A stretch of 64,000 nucleotides of DNA from Xanthobacteraceae bacterium (GTDB lineage Bacteria; Pseudomonadota; Alphaproteobacteria; Rhizobiales; Xanthobacteraceae): contig JAHBZB010000001.1 in assembly GCA_019635635.1 (NCBI GenBank), forward strand, positions 744,001 through 808,000. The letters are read 5' to 3'. The notes under the pieces are model-generated. The model worked only from the letters and a program-made list of their open reading frames with translations. It did no database searches and was not told where the DNA came from. Below, in pieces: positions 26,261 to 35,042 of this stretch. A program made the translations under genes and the position numbers. How positions within the stretch are numbered: position 1 is the first letter of the stretch; every line of letters begins with the position of its first letter.

Positions 26261-29244
26261 TTCCGGTCCTTCTTGTCGGAGAGCATTTTCTCCTTCAGCG
26301 CGAGCAGCGAAGCGAAGGGCGAGTTCGGATCAATCGGCTTCTCTTTCCGCTCGACACGCGGTTTGAAGTTCGCGTCACTGCGATTGCCGTGTTCCTTGCC
26401 GCGATCTTTCCGGTCCTTGCCGCGCTTGTCGCGGCGTTCGTGACGCGGACGCTCCTGCTGCGGTGCTGCTTCCGGCGAAGCACCGTCGGCTTTCGCTGCT
26501 TCCTTGCGCGGTTCGCGTTTTCGCTCCGGCCGGCGCTCGGGACGCGGGCGACCCGGACGCCAGACTTCGATCATCGCGGGTTCGGCCGCGGCGGATTCCG
26601 GCGCCTGCGGCGTCACATCGGGAAGCGGCTGAATCTCCGCGCCGATTGCAATTGCCGGAGCCGCTAGCGGGCCGGTTGCAGGTACGGCGTCGGGCGGCGC
26701 TTCCGGCATCGGCGTTTCGGCTTGCGCTGCGTCGGCGGCTTCCTGCGGAGCCGGCTCTTCCGGTTTCGTTTCGACCGGAACGGGGCGGCGATCCATGCGA
26801 TAGCCGAGCGCTTTCAGGATCGAGGCGAAATCTTCGCCCGCACAGCCGACCAGCGAAGTCATGCCGACCGAGACCGTGAAGCCGAAGCCATCGATCGCGC
26901 CAGCAGGCTTCTCTCCAGTAGCGCCCGGCTTCCACGAAATCGCGGGACGAATGAGATCGGCGAGACGCTCGAGAATATCGACGCGCACCGCGCGCGTTCC
27001 GGCGACGCGATAGCCGGCCGCGCGATAAAGCGACTTCTGGATTTCGCGGTCGTTCGGAATCGAGGTGCGTCCGGAAGCGGCAAGCGCGGGAAGTTCGCTC
27101 ATGCCTTTCTGCGAAAGACCGCCGTGCTTGAGCGCCCACAAGAGCAGCGCAAGCTGGCGCGGCGCGGGCTTGAGCAACGCCGGGACATAGATGTGATAAG
27201 CGCCGAAGCGCACGCCGTATTTGCGGAGCGCACCGCGCGCCTCCTGATCGAGACCCTTCACTTCGTCGGCGACGTTGACGCGATCAAGTACGCCGAGCGC
27301 TTCGACGAGCTGGAACGCGACGCCGCGCGCCATGCCGGTCACGTCCTCGGCCTTGGCGAGCGCGTTCAGGGCCCCGAGCAGTTTCTCGACATGCGCGTCG
27401 AGCCACCTGTCGATCCGCGCCGCGACCTTATCTCGGGAAGGACCGGTGAGTTGCTCGTCGGCGATCAGTTGCGCGCGGGGTTTCAGCGCGACATCCCCCG
27501 CGACGAGTTTTGCGACCGGCTCGCCGTTCCAGCGCACGAGGCCGTCGTTTGCGAGCACGATCTTGTCGTCGCTCGCCTTGTCGAGTTCTTCCGCGCGCTT
27601 TTCGATTTCGCCGGCAAGAGCCTTCTGTGCCGCCGCTCGCAGGGCTTTTGCGTCCTGCCCCGCGCCGGATGCGTCGGCCACGAATTCAAAACCCTGCAAG
27701 CGTCCGATGGCGTGACCTTCGACGATCACTTCGCCGTTTTCTTTTACTTCAGTCTCCAAGCGCGTGTTCTCTCTTAAGCGCCGCATCAGCACGCTGGTGC
27801 GGCGGTCGACAAAGCGTTGGGTAAGGCGCTCATGCAATGCATCGGAGAGACGATCTTCGACGGCGCGCGTGATGCCTTGCCAGTGTTCCGGATCGCCTAA
27901 CCAGTCGGGGCGGTTTGCCGCGAAGGTCCAGGTGCGCACCTGCGCGATGCGGTTCGAAAGCGTGTCGATGTCGCCTTCAGGCCGGTCGGCAAGGGCCACC
28001 TGTTCGGCGATCCAATCGGCGGGGATGCTACCCTCCCGCATCAAAAATCCATAGAGGGTCAGCACCAATTCGGAATGGGCCGCGGGTGCGACTTTTCGGT
28101 AATCGGGAATCTGACACACCGCCCATAACTGGCGGATGGCGTCCGGCGTGGTTGCGAGATCGACGATTTCCGGATCGCGCGAGGCGCGTTCCAGCACCTG
28201 AAGATCGTCTGCAACCGGCGCGCGGGTCAGGCCTTCTTCGCGCGGGATGATCGCAAGGCTCGCCTCAAGCGCGCGCAGCGAGGAGAAATCGAGATCGTGG
28301 TTGCGCCATTGCAGCACCCGCACCGGCTCGAAAGTATGCGTCTCGAGCCGCTCCACCAGATCGGCTTCAAACGGCGCGCAGCGTCCCGTGGTGCCGAAAG
28401 TGCCGTCGCGCTGCGCGCGGCCGGCGCGGCCCGCGATCTGCGCCATTTCCGCCGCCGACAATTGCCGGAACTGATAGCCGTCGAACTTGCGGTCGGAAGC
28501 AAAAGCGATGTGATCGACGTCGAGATTGAGCCCCATGCCGATCGCGTCGGTCGCAATCAGGTAGTCGACGTCGCCGGACTGGAACAGTTCGACCTGCGCG
28601 TTGCGGGTGCGGGGCGAGAGCGCGCCGAGCACGACCGCGGCGCCGCCGGACTGGCGGCGGATCAATTCGGCGATCGCGTAAACCTCGTCCGCCGAGAAAG
28701 CGACGATGGCGGAGCGGCGCGGAAGCCGCGTGAGTTTTTTCTCGCCAGCGAAAGTCAGCATCGAAAGCCGCGGGCGCTGGATCACGTCCATTCCCGGCAG
28801 GAGCTTGGCGAGAATGGTGCGCACGGTGGCCGCACCCAGGAGCCAGGTTTCCTCGCGTCCGCGCAGGTTCAGAATGCGGTCGGTGAAAAGGTGTCCGCGC
28901 TCGAAGTCGGCGGCGAGTTGCACTTCGTCGACTGCCGCGAACGCAACGTCCAGATCCTTCGGCATCGCTTCCACGGTCGAGACCCAGTAGCGCGGATTTT
29001 TCGGGCGGATTTTTTCCTCGCCCGTGATCAGCGCGACATTCTCCGCGCCCACGCGCGCGACGCAGCGCTGATAGACCTCGCGCGCCAAGAGGCGCAGCGG
29101 CAGGCCGATCATACCGCTCGAATGCGCAAGCATGCGGTCGATCGCGAGATGCGTCTTGCCGGTGTTCGTCGGCCCGAGCACGGCGGTGACGCCGCGCCCG
29201 CGGCGCGAGGGATCGGCGAGATTGCGGGGAGAGGTTTTCAGCAA
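26257..29244 (-). CDS. SUV3/MgpS-like ATP-dependent helicase with long disordered tail
   Basis: A 995-residue superfamily 2 helicase. Walker A is GPTNTGKTH (24-32), the DExx box is DEVQ (106-109), and motif VI is AQIAGRAGR. This arrangement, with ITGEEKIRP and the EAMP motif, is that of mitochondrial SUV3 RNA helicase and alphaproteobacterial relatives. From about residue 840 the protein becomes proline-, glutamate- and alanine-rich and then strongly basic (runs of RPERRPERKREPRK type), a likely disordered RNA-binding tail. The start is a TTG at 29244. The S4 gene is coupled at its 3' end. RNA turnover or ribosome biogenesis is the likely role. Confidence 0.88.
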   Translation of the reverse strand: MLKTSPRNLADPSRRGRGVTAVLGPTNTGKTHLAIDRMLAHSSGMIGLPLRLLAREVYQRCVARVGAENVALITGEEKIRPKNPRYWVSTVEAMPKDLDVAFAAVDEVQLAADFERGHLFTDRILNLRGREETWLLGAATVRTILAKLLPGMDVIQRPRLSMLTFAGEKKLTRLPRRSAIVAFSADEVYAIAELIRRQSGGAAVVLGALSPRTRNAQVELFQSGDVDYLIATDAIGMGLNLDVDHIAFASDRKFDGYQFRQLSAAEMAQIAGRAGRAQRDGTFGTTGRCAPFEADLVERLETHTFEPVRVLQWRNHDLDFSSLRALEASLAIIPREEGLTRAPVADDLQVLERASRDPEIVDLATTPDAIRQLWAVCQIPDYRKVAPAAHSELVLTLYGFLMREGSIPADWIAEQVALADRPEGDIDTLSNRIAQVRTWTFAANRPDWLGDPEHWQGITRAVEDRLSDALHERLTQRFVDRRTSVLMRRLRENTRLETEVKENGEVIVEGHAIGRLQGFEFVADASGAGQDAKALRAAAQKALAGEIEKRAEELDKASDDKIVLANDGLVRWNGEPVAKLVAGDVALKPRAQLIADEQLTGPSRDKVAARIDRWLDAHVEKLLGALNALAKAEDVTGMARGVAFQLVEALGVLDRVNVADEVKGLDQEARGALRKYGVRFGAYHIYVPALLKPAPRQLALLLWALKHGGLSQKGMSELPALAASGRTSIPNDREIQKSLYRAAGYRVAGTRAVRVDILERLADLIRPAISWKPGATGEKPAGAIDGFGFTVSVGMTSLVGCAGEDFASILKALGYRMDRRPVPVETKPEEPAPQEAADAAQAETPMPEAPPDAVPATGPLAAPAIAIGAEIQPLPDVTPQAPESAAAEPAMIEVWRPGRPRPERRPERKREPRKEAAKADGASPEAAPQQERPRHERRDKRGKDRKDRGKEHGNRSDANFKPRVERKEKPIDPNSPFASLLALKEKMLSDKKDRN

Positions 29245-29336
29245 AGGCTTGCGCCTGTTTTCCTACGCGAACTGTATCGTTTCGCTACAAGTTGAATCGA
29301 TTTTGCGGATTTTTGTTAAGGATTGGAACGCGCTCC

Positions 29337-29362
29337 GAACGAATCGCGTCCGAATCACTGAC
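29337..29362 (+). repeat. 26-bp direct repeat, copy 1
   Basis: This copy begins GAACGAATCGCGTCC and ends GAATCACTGAC. An identical 26-base copy lies at 29593-29618. About 15 bases upstream of each copy are also similar (GATTGGAACG versus GATTCGGAACG). It contains two GAATC sites 11 bp apart. Confidence 0.85.
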
Positions 29363-29592
29363 ACTCGATGGTTTCCCGCTGCGTTCACGCCGCATGTAGT
29401 CCTTCTGCGGCGCGTTGCCACTAATTTCCGGTGCGCGGCGCATCCTGTCGATGCGTCATGGCCGCTCGATTGGTTAATTCCGGGGCCGGGCGGGGTGCGA
29501 TTCAGCGATGAATTTCATGCGCTTGCACTGTCCTCTTTTGCGACAACTTCAAGCCGGATCGCGCGTCCGCGGTAGGATTCGGAACGAGTCCT

Positions 29593-29618
29593 GAACGAAT
29601 CGCGTCCGAATCACTGAC
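29593..29618 (+). repeat. 26-bp direct repeat, copy 2
   Basis: Identical to the copy at 29337-29362, 256 bp away. In this copy the flanks add GATTC, GAGTC and GACTC, so the region 29576-29620 has five GANTC sites with spacings of 10, 11, 11 and 8 bp. Confidence 0.85.
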
Positions 29619-29746
29619 TCAGGCTTGTTTCGAGATTCGTTCTCACCAGATGTCGTGTGTATCGCTCACGCTGGCACGAGATAGCCGCTTGTGTTCTGCC
29701 GTCGCCTGGCGCGCGCGCCGAAAATCCTTAATGGGACGCGCGGGCA

Positions 29747-30547
29747 CTATTGCGTGCTCGTCTTGAAGCGCGTCGCCTCGACCGTGAAGGTCCCGATCAT
29801 GCTCGAGACCGACGCCCGGACCGGCACGAGTACGCGCGTGCCTGCGACCGGTGCCAGCCAGACGAACATGTCGCGGTTCTCCGCCATCTGCCGCACGGTG
29901 TCGCGATCGCGGTGGCCCGCGATCGGCACATAGCGGGCCTGGCAGACCAATACCGGACCGGCATAGCCCTCGATTTTCTTCGGCGCGTTCTCGGTGCGCA
30001 CGTAAGAAAGCACCACGTTGAAGCGATACCGGCCGTCGAAGATCGGCAGCGTGCGGTTGCAGGCTTCCGGCGCGACCAACTCGCCCTTGGGCGCGACGAG
30101 CGCGAGCATCGCGCTCAAGGGATCGACGACACCGGTTCGTGTCTTGCCGGTGATAGGCACCCGATTTTTGTCGGTATCGTTGCGCGGCGGATCGAGGGAA
30201 ATTTTCTTCGCGAAACCGTTCTCGACTTCCAGTTCGATTTTCTCGTCGCGCTTGCCGGTCCGCAGGTGCGCGGAGAACAGGCTTGCGATCACGCGGTCGC
30301 CCTTGAACGAGCCGCGTGTGCTCGCCGAGCCTTCGCCCTTGGAGATCATCCGAAGCAGCCCCGAAGACCGCGCGCTGCCCGAGGCGACGAAGCCTTCCTT
30401 GTCGAAATCGACAGTGACGGCCGCGCGGCCGACGCGAAGCCCCGTGAGATAAACCGAATAGGCAACCTCAAGCCGGGTCCCGGCGGCGGCGGAAGCGCCG
30501 TGGACCGCGAGCAGGAGGAGGGCAGCGGATACAGCGATGCGGCGCAT
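29747..30547 (-). CDS. DUF3108 domain secreted protein, paralogue 2
   Basis: A 266-residue exported protein with a signal peptide of about 20 residues (cleavage near ASA/AAG). The mature part is a DUF3108 beta-rich domain: VAYSVYLTGLRVGRAAVTVDF, then SSGLLRMISKGEGSASTRG and CNRTLPIFDGRYRF. Two cysteines, in EACNRTL and VLVCQARY, may form a disulfide. The function is unknown; the family is periplasmic. It is a close paralogue of the next gene upstream, 77 bp away, and the two probably form an operon read right to left. The ATG at 30547 was chosen over a GTG 21 bases upstream. Confidence 0.84.
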   Translation of the reverse strand: MRRIAVSAALLLLAVHGASAAAGTRLEVAYSVYLTGLRVGRAAVTVDFDKEGFVASGSARSSGLLRMISKGEGSASTRGSFKGDRVIASLFSAHLRTGKRDEKIELEVENGFAKKISLDPPRNDTDKNRVPITGKTRTGVVDPLSAMLALVAPKGELVAPEACNRTLPIFDGRYRFNVVLSYVRTENAPKKIEGYAGPVLVCQARYVPIAGHRDRDTVRQMAENRDMFVWLAPVAGTRVLVPVRASVSSMIGTFTVEATRFKTSTQ

Positions 30548-30624
30548 CTGCGGCGAATTTCCCTGCACCGGCCGGGAAGCCGGGCCAGAGAAATCCTCCG
30601 GTCCGATCGGGGCGAATTTACGCT

Positions 30625-31437
30625 CTAGTGCGGGGTCGGGCCGGTGCGGAAGCGCGTCGCTTCGACGACCATGGTGCCGATCGGCGTCGCGATCGAAACC
30701 TTGATCGGCACCAGCGCGCGGGTGCCCGCGACCGGCGCCAGCCAGACGAACAGGTTGCGGTTGTTGGCAAGCTCGCGCACCTGCGGCCGATCGGTGCGGT
30801 GACCGGCGATCGGCACATAGCGCGCCTGACAGACCAGTACCGGGCCGTTGTAGCCCTCGACTTTCTTCGGCGCGCTTTCGGTGCGCGCATAGGAAAGCAC
30901 GACGTCATAACGGAAGCGCGCGTCGAAGATCGGCAGCGTGCGGTTGCAGGATTCCGGGTTCATCGCGTCGCCGGGGGCTGCGACCAGCACCAGCCCTGCG
31001 CTCAAGGGATCGACCACGTTGGTACGTGCCGCACTCGTGATCGGCACGCGATTGATGTCGGCGTCTTTCGGGGGCGGCAGGACCGAGAACTCTTTGGCGA
31101 AGCCGTTCTCGACCTTGATGTCGACCTTTTCGTCGCGGTCCACCGAGTGCGACTGCATCGAATAGAGACTGGAAATGACCCGGTTGTTCGCAAACGAGCC
31201 GCGCACGGTGGAGGTGCCTTCGCCTTTCGAAATCATGCGGACGAGGCCGGTGAACTTCGCGCTGCCCGCGGCGGCGTAGCCCGCCTCGTTGAGGTCGACG
31301 ATGATCGCGCCCTGGCCGATCGGGATGCCGGTTAGATAGACCGAATAGGCTGCGTTCAGGCGGGTTTGCGCGAGCGCGGCAGGCGTCGAGGCTGCGAGGA
31401 GCAGGAGCGCGGCGGCGGAAAGGGCGTAGCGGCGCAT
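30625..31437 (-). CDS. DUF3108 domain secreted protein, paralogue 1
   Basis: A 270-residue exported protein, signal peptide about 1-23 (cleavage after ALA). It aligns along its whole length with the downstream paralogue. Shared blocks are AYSVYLTG, RMISKGEG, NRVPIT, VVDPLSA, CNRTLPIFD, RTE/APKK and VCQARYVPIAGHR, with about half or more of residues identical by eye. AGGAAAG lies 10 bases before the ATG. It is the first gene of the pair, and four GANTC sites spaced by one helical turn lie 60-100 bp upstream. Function unknown. Confidence 0.85.
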   Translation of the reverse strand: MRRYALSAAALLLLAASTPAALAQTRLNAAYSVYLTGIPIGQGAIIVDLNEAGYAAAGSAKFTGLVRMISKGEGTSTVRGSFANNRVISSLYSMQSHSVDRDEKVDIKVENGFAKEFSVLPPPKDADINRVPITSAARTNVVDPLSAGLVLVAAPGDAMNPESCNRTLPIFDARFRYDVVLSYARTESAPKKVEGYNGPVLVCQARYVPIAGHRTDRPQVRELANNRNLFVWLAPVAGTRALVPIKVSIATPIGTMVVEATRFRTGPTPH

Positions 31438-31798
31438 GGCGGTTGGGCTTTCCTGTTCTTGGGTCCGGAATCTTGGCTCGGGGGACCGGCAGAGCGCGAT
31501 TCAGAAGCGATTCATTTGGCGATTCACTTGCAGGAATCATAGCAAATCCTGCCATCCGCGCTGGATTTCCGGGGTTCCCGCGATGGTGCTCCCCGTGAAG
31601 AAAATTTGAGTCTTAACTGTGGCCCGGGGCGGGCCCGGGCACGCCGGCCAGCCGCTCCGACACGGCCGAGCCGGGTAAACCGGCTTGGCTTGACGCCCTT
31701 GGCCCCCCTCACTATGGAGATGCCTCGCTTTTACCCCTTCTAGGCGGCGGCGGGCCAAAGCCCGGGCGGATCGCCTTTGACTGCAAGGATTTTCTGAG
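31438..31798. other. 361-bp divergent intergenic region (DUF3108 pair / rpmB)
   Basis: It holds signals for both directions: phased GANTC sites near the DUF3108 start (31498, 31509, 31521, 31534), a further GAGTC at 31608, a GC-rich middle and a probable rpmB promoter at 31690-31718. No coding frame with acceptable composition was found. Confidence 0.6.
31690..31718 (+). promoter_or_regulatory. Predicted promoter of rpmB
   Basis: TTGACG, a 17-base spacer and TATGGA lie about 80 bp before the rpmB ATG. The -35 element matches five of six consensus bases; the -10 is weaker. The spacing is ideal. Confidence 0.45.
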
Positions 31799-32089
31799 AT
31801 GTCTCGGCGCTGCGAACTGACCGGCAAGGGCGTGCTCGTCGGCAACAAGGTCAGCCACTCCAACATCAAGACCAAGCGGCGCTTCCTGCCGAACCTCGTC
31901 AACGTGACGATGCAGAGCGAGGCGCTGAAGCAGAACGTGCGCCTGCGCGTCAGCACCAATGCGCTCAAGTCGGTCGATCACAACGGCGGCCTCGACGCCT
32001 ATCTGATGAAGGCCCGCGACGGCAACCTGTCCTCGCGCGCGCTGCTTCTGAAGAAGAAGATCAAGAAGAAGCTCGCCGAAGCGAGTTGA
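31799..32089 (+). CDS. rpmB: 50S ribosomal protein L28
   Basis: A 96-residue basic ribosomal protein. The N-terminus [20 protein letters not shown] and the following [12 protein letters not shown] are the L28 signature. The C-terminus is lysine-rich. Alphaproteobacterial L28 is typically about 95-100 residues. It is monocistronic, with a predicted promoter upstream and a strong terminator 22 bp after the stop. Confidence 0.97.
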   Translation: MSRRCELTGKGVLVGNKVSHSNIKTKRRFLPNLVNVTMQSEALKQNVRLRVSTNALKSVDHNGGLDAYLMKARDGNLSSRALLLKKKIKKKLAEAS

Positions 32090-32110
32090 GTGTCGCGAAT
32101 AGCGAACTTC

Positions 32111-32136
32111 AAAACCCGCCGCTTTCGGCGGGTTTT
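32111..32136 (+). terminator. Rho-independent terminator of rpmB (bidirectional)
   Basis: AAAACCCGCCG, a CTTT loop and CGGCGGGTTTT form an 11-bp stem followed by further T residues. It also reads with a U-tract on the other strand for the convergent phytase-like gene, whose stop is directly adjacent. Confidence 0.92.
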
Positions 32137-33147
32137 TTATTGCCGCCAGACGAAGCGCAGCAGCATCGTCCGCTGGAAGAAGTTGAAATTATTGTCGGAC
32201 ATCAGCGTGAGCAGGATTTCGCCGTTCGCGCCTTTGGTGATCGCGAGCGCTTCCATGTTGTCGATCTCGAAATTGGCATCGGCCTCGATCAACACCTTGC
32301 CGTCCACGAGCGCCCCGGGGCGGATCTCGGCAAGCGGGATCGCGCGGATGCGCAGGTGGATGCCGGTCAAGAGCCGGTAGTAGCGCTCGACAATGACGAG
32401 GTGCCCGGTCGGCGAGATCGCGGCATCGCTGATCTCGAACCGGTCGGTGCGCTTCACCGCGAACGTGCCGGGTGTCGGGCCGCCGATGATGAAGGCGATG
32501 ATGTTGCCGTTTTCGTCGAGCCCGCGCTCGGAGATCGCAAGCAGCGCGCCGCCAAGCGTCATGCCGCGCGGCACGAAGGCGAGCGCTTCCAATCCCTGAT
32601 TGAACGGCAGCCTGCGGATGCCGCTCGGTGCGGGAATCGGAATGCCGCGCGCGGTCATGCCTTCGGAGAGCCGATAGCGCAGGATCTGGTTCACGCGCTC
32701 GATGCCGACATAAAGCGTGTCGCCGTCGGCGGTGATCGACTCGGTATCGAACCATTTGCGCGAGGCGAGCGTGCGGCCGTCGGGCCCGCGCATCGGCGCC
32801 ATCTGTGCATTTTCAATTCCGGTGATGCGATTGCCGTCGAAGCGGAATTTCCCGCGCAGCCAGAAACCGCGGTCGGAATGCGCGATAAAATTCGCGCCGT
32901 CGGGAAGAATATGCAGGCCGGAAATGCCGCCGAAGTGCTTGAACTTGGATCGCAGCACAAGGCCGCCGACAAATTCCAGTTCGCCGAAACGCGTCGGCTT
33001 CGGGTCACGCTTATCAAAGCCCGCGACGGCACGTTCCGTGATTTCGATTTTTTCGGGTGCGTCGGCCTTCTGCGCGAGCGCCGACGGCGCATGGGCCGCT
33101 ACCGCCGCGGCCAGCGCGAGGATTCCGCAACGGAGCGCGAAGCGCAT
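32137..33147 (-). CDS. Secreted phytase-like esterase domain protein
   Basis: A 336-residue exported protein (signal peptide about 1-25, cleavage after ALA). It belongs to the phytase-like beta-propeller family (PF13449 type): FGGISGLHILPDGANFIAHSD is the conserved first blade, and SRKWFDTESITADGDTLYVGIER and FNQGLEALAFVPRG follow. Family members are annotated as having esterase-like activity; the substrate here is unknown. The ATG directly abuts the cobT stop (no base between), so it is almost certainly in the cobS-cobT operon. A terminator lies just after its stop. Confidence 0.86.
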   Translation of the reverse strand: MRFALRCGILALAAAVAAHAPSALAQKADAPEKIEITERAVAGFDKRDPKPTRFGELEFVGGLVLRSKFKHFGGISGLHILPDGANFIAHSDRGFWLRGKFRFDGNRITGIENAQMAPMRGPDGRTLASRKWFDTESITADGDTLYVGIERVNQILRYRLSEGMTARGIPIPAPSGIRRLPFNQGLEALAFVPRGMTLGGALLAISERGLDENGNIIAFIIGGPTPGTFAVKRTDRFEISDAAISPTGHLVIVERYYRLLTGIHLRIRAIPLAEIRPGALVDGKVLIEADANFEIDNMEALAITKGANGEILLTLMSDNNFNFFQRTMLLRFVWRQ

Positions 33148-35031
33148 TCAGTGCAGGCGGCGTTTGCCGCGCGAGGGCGCGGGCGCTTTTTCTTCGAACA
33201 ACTCGGCGAGCTTCTCGGTCATGGCGCCGCCGAGTTCTTCGGCGTCCACGATGGTGACCGCACGGCGATAGTAGCGCGTGACATCGTGACCGATGCCGAT
33301 CGCGATCAGTTCGACCGGCGAGCGGGTTTCGATTTCCTCGATGATCCAGCGCAGGTGCCGCTCGAGATAATTGCCGGGGTTCACCGAAAGCGTGGAATCG
33401 TCGACCGGCGCGCCGTCGGAAATCATCATCAGAATCTTGCGCTGCTCGGGGCGCGCAAGAAGACGCTTGTGCGCCCAGTCGAGCGCCTCGCCGTCGATGT
33501 TCTCTTTCAGAAGACCTTCGCGCATCATCAGGCCGAGGTTCTTGCGCGCGCGCCGCCACGGCGCATCCGCCGACTTGTAGATGATGTGGCGCAGGTCGTT
33601 GAGCCGCCCCGGCGACTGCGGCTTGTTCGCAGCGAGCCACGCCTCGCGCGACTGCCCGCCTTTCCATGCGCGGGTGGTGAAGCCGAGGATCTCGACCTTC
33701 ACGCCGCAACGCTCGAGCGTGCGCGCGAGAATGTCGGCGCAGGTCGCGGCGACCGTGATCGGGCGGCCGCGCATCGAGCCTGAATTATCGAGCAGGAGCG
33801 TGACGACCGTGTCGCGGAAATCGGTGTCGCGTTCGTGCTTGAACGAAAGCGGCTGGTAGGGATCGGTGACCACGCGCGAAAGCCGCGCGGGATCGAGGAT
33901 GCCTTCCTCGAGGTCGAAATCCCATGCGCGGTTCTGCTGCGCCATCAGGCGGCGCTGCAAGCGGTTCGCTAACCGCGCGACCACGCCCTGCAAATGCTGG
34001 ATCTGCTTGTCGAGATAGGAGCGCAGCCTAGAGAGTTCTTCGGCGTCGCAGAGCTCTTCCGCGCCGATGGTCTCATCGAACTTCATCGTGTAGGCGCGAT
34101 AGTCCGGCCCGCGCGGTTCATTGGGCAATTGATGCTTCGGACGCCAGGGCTCGCCGGCTTCTTCCGAGTCGCCCTGATCCATGTCGTCGGGCTGGTCGGC
34201 GGGCGGCGCGTCGTCGGATTCCGCGGCCTGATCCTCCTGCTGGTCGGCGGAGAGCTCCGCGTCTTCCTGCGCGGACTGCTCGCTGGCGTCGTCCTGTTCG
34301 GCTTGCCCCTGCTCGTTCTGCGAATTGTCTTCGCCCGCGCCGTCTTCCTCGTCCTGATCGTCCTCGTCCTGCTCGTTGGTGCGGTCCTCGCCCATGTCGA
34401 GCGAGGTGAGGAGATCGTGGATCGCTTCGGCGAAGCCGCGCTGGTTGTTGATCTCGTCGGCAAGCCGGTCGAGATCGCGGTCGGCGCGCTTCTCGATGAA
34501 GTCGCGCCACAACTCGACGACCTTCTTCGCGCCTTGGGGCGGCTTCTGTCCGGTGAGACGCTCGCGGACCAGCATCGCGAGCGCGTCCTCGAGCGGAGCA
34601 TCGGCGCGGTCGGTAATCTCTTCGTATTGGCCACGGTGGTAGCGGTCTTCGAGCATGGCGGAGAGGTTCTGTGCAACGCCGGACATGCGGCGCGAGCCGA
34701 TCGCTTCCACGCGCGCCTGTTCGACGGCCTCGAACACGGAGCGCGCATTCTCGCCCTGCGGGAGCATCTTCTTGTGAATCGCCGGGTTGTGCATGGCGAG
34801 GCGGAGCGCCATCGAATCCGCGTGGCCGCGCAGGATCGCGGCGTCGGCCTTGCTCATGCGCCGCGGCGGCTCGGGCAGCCGCGCACGCTCGGAATTGAGC
34901 GCGGGCTTCTCGGCCGCGTAATTCACTTCGAGTTCGGGCTTGCCCGCGATCGCGCGCAAAGTGGTCGCGACCGCGCGCTTGAAAGGCTCGGTCGGGCTTT
35001 CGGTATTTTTCCCTTTGATGGGAGCCGACAT
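33148..35031 (-). CDS. cobT: Cobaltochelatase subunit CobT
   Basis: A 627-residue subunit of the aerobic cobaltochelatase, which with CobN and CobS inserts cobalt into hydrogenobyrinate diamide during cobalamin synthesis. The N-terminal domain (about 1-210) is followed by a very acidic linker (about 213-300, rich in Asp, Glu, Gln). A C-terminal VWA domain has the MIDAS motif DNSGSMRG near residue 412. The protein is the usual length for alphaproteobacteria. The gene follows cobS by 11 bp. No cobN or other cob genes lie in the window, as is common: cobST are often separate. Confidence 0.95.
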   Translation of the reverse strand: MSAPIKGKNTESPTEPFKRAVATTLRAIAGKPELEVNYAAEKPALNSERARLPEPPRRMSKADAAILRGHADSMALRLAMHNPAIHKKMLPQGENARSVFEAVEQARVEAIGSRRMSGVAQNLSAMLEDRYHRGQYEEITDRADAPLEDALAMLVRERLTGQKPPQGAKKVVELWRDFIEKRADRDLDRLADEINNQRGFAEAIHDLLTSLDMGEDRTNEQDEDDQDEEDGAGEDNSQNEQGQAEQDDASEQSAQEDAELSADQQEDQAAESDDAPPADQPDDMDQGDSEEAGEPWRPKHQLPNEPRGPDYRAYTMKFDETIGAEELCDAEELSRLRSYLDKQIQHLQGVVARLANRLQRRLMAQQNRAWDFDLEEGILDPARLSRVVTDPYQPLSFKHERDTDFRDTVVTLLLDNSGSMRGRPITVAATCADILARTLERCGVKVEILGFTTRAWKGGQSREAWLAANKPQSPGRLNDLRHIIYKSADAPWRRARKNLGLMMREGLLKENIDGEALDWAHKRLLARPEQRKILMMISDGAPVDDSTLSVNPGNYLERHLRWIIEEIETRSPVELIAIGIGHDVTRYYRRAVTIVDAEELGGAMTEKLAELFEEKAPAPSRGKRRLH

Positions 35032-35042
35032 GCGTTTTTACG

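Larger units (their letters stand above)
29245..29746. other. Non-coding 502-bp gap rich in GANTC sites
   Basis: No gene is supported in this gap between the divergent helicase start and the DUF3108 stop. It contains ten GANTC sites within 29294-29638 (positions 29294, 29341, 29352, 29499, 29576, 29586, 29597, 29608, 29616, 29634). About one to two would be expected by chance in that length. A 26-bp direct repeat is embedded. The upstream signals of the helicase gene must also lie here, but no clear -35/-10 pair was found. Confidence 0.7.

Noticed and set aside
29132-29575. 147-codon plus-strand frame at the helicase 5' end
   Set aside because: Its first part is antisense to the helicase gene, and its remainder covers the repeat-rich gap. 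No ribosome site and no coding-like composition.
32086-33783. 565-codon open frame antisense to the phytase-like and cobT genes
   Set aside because: Shadow of two well-supported genes on the minus strand; Arg- and Ala-rich translation without domain signatures.
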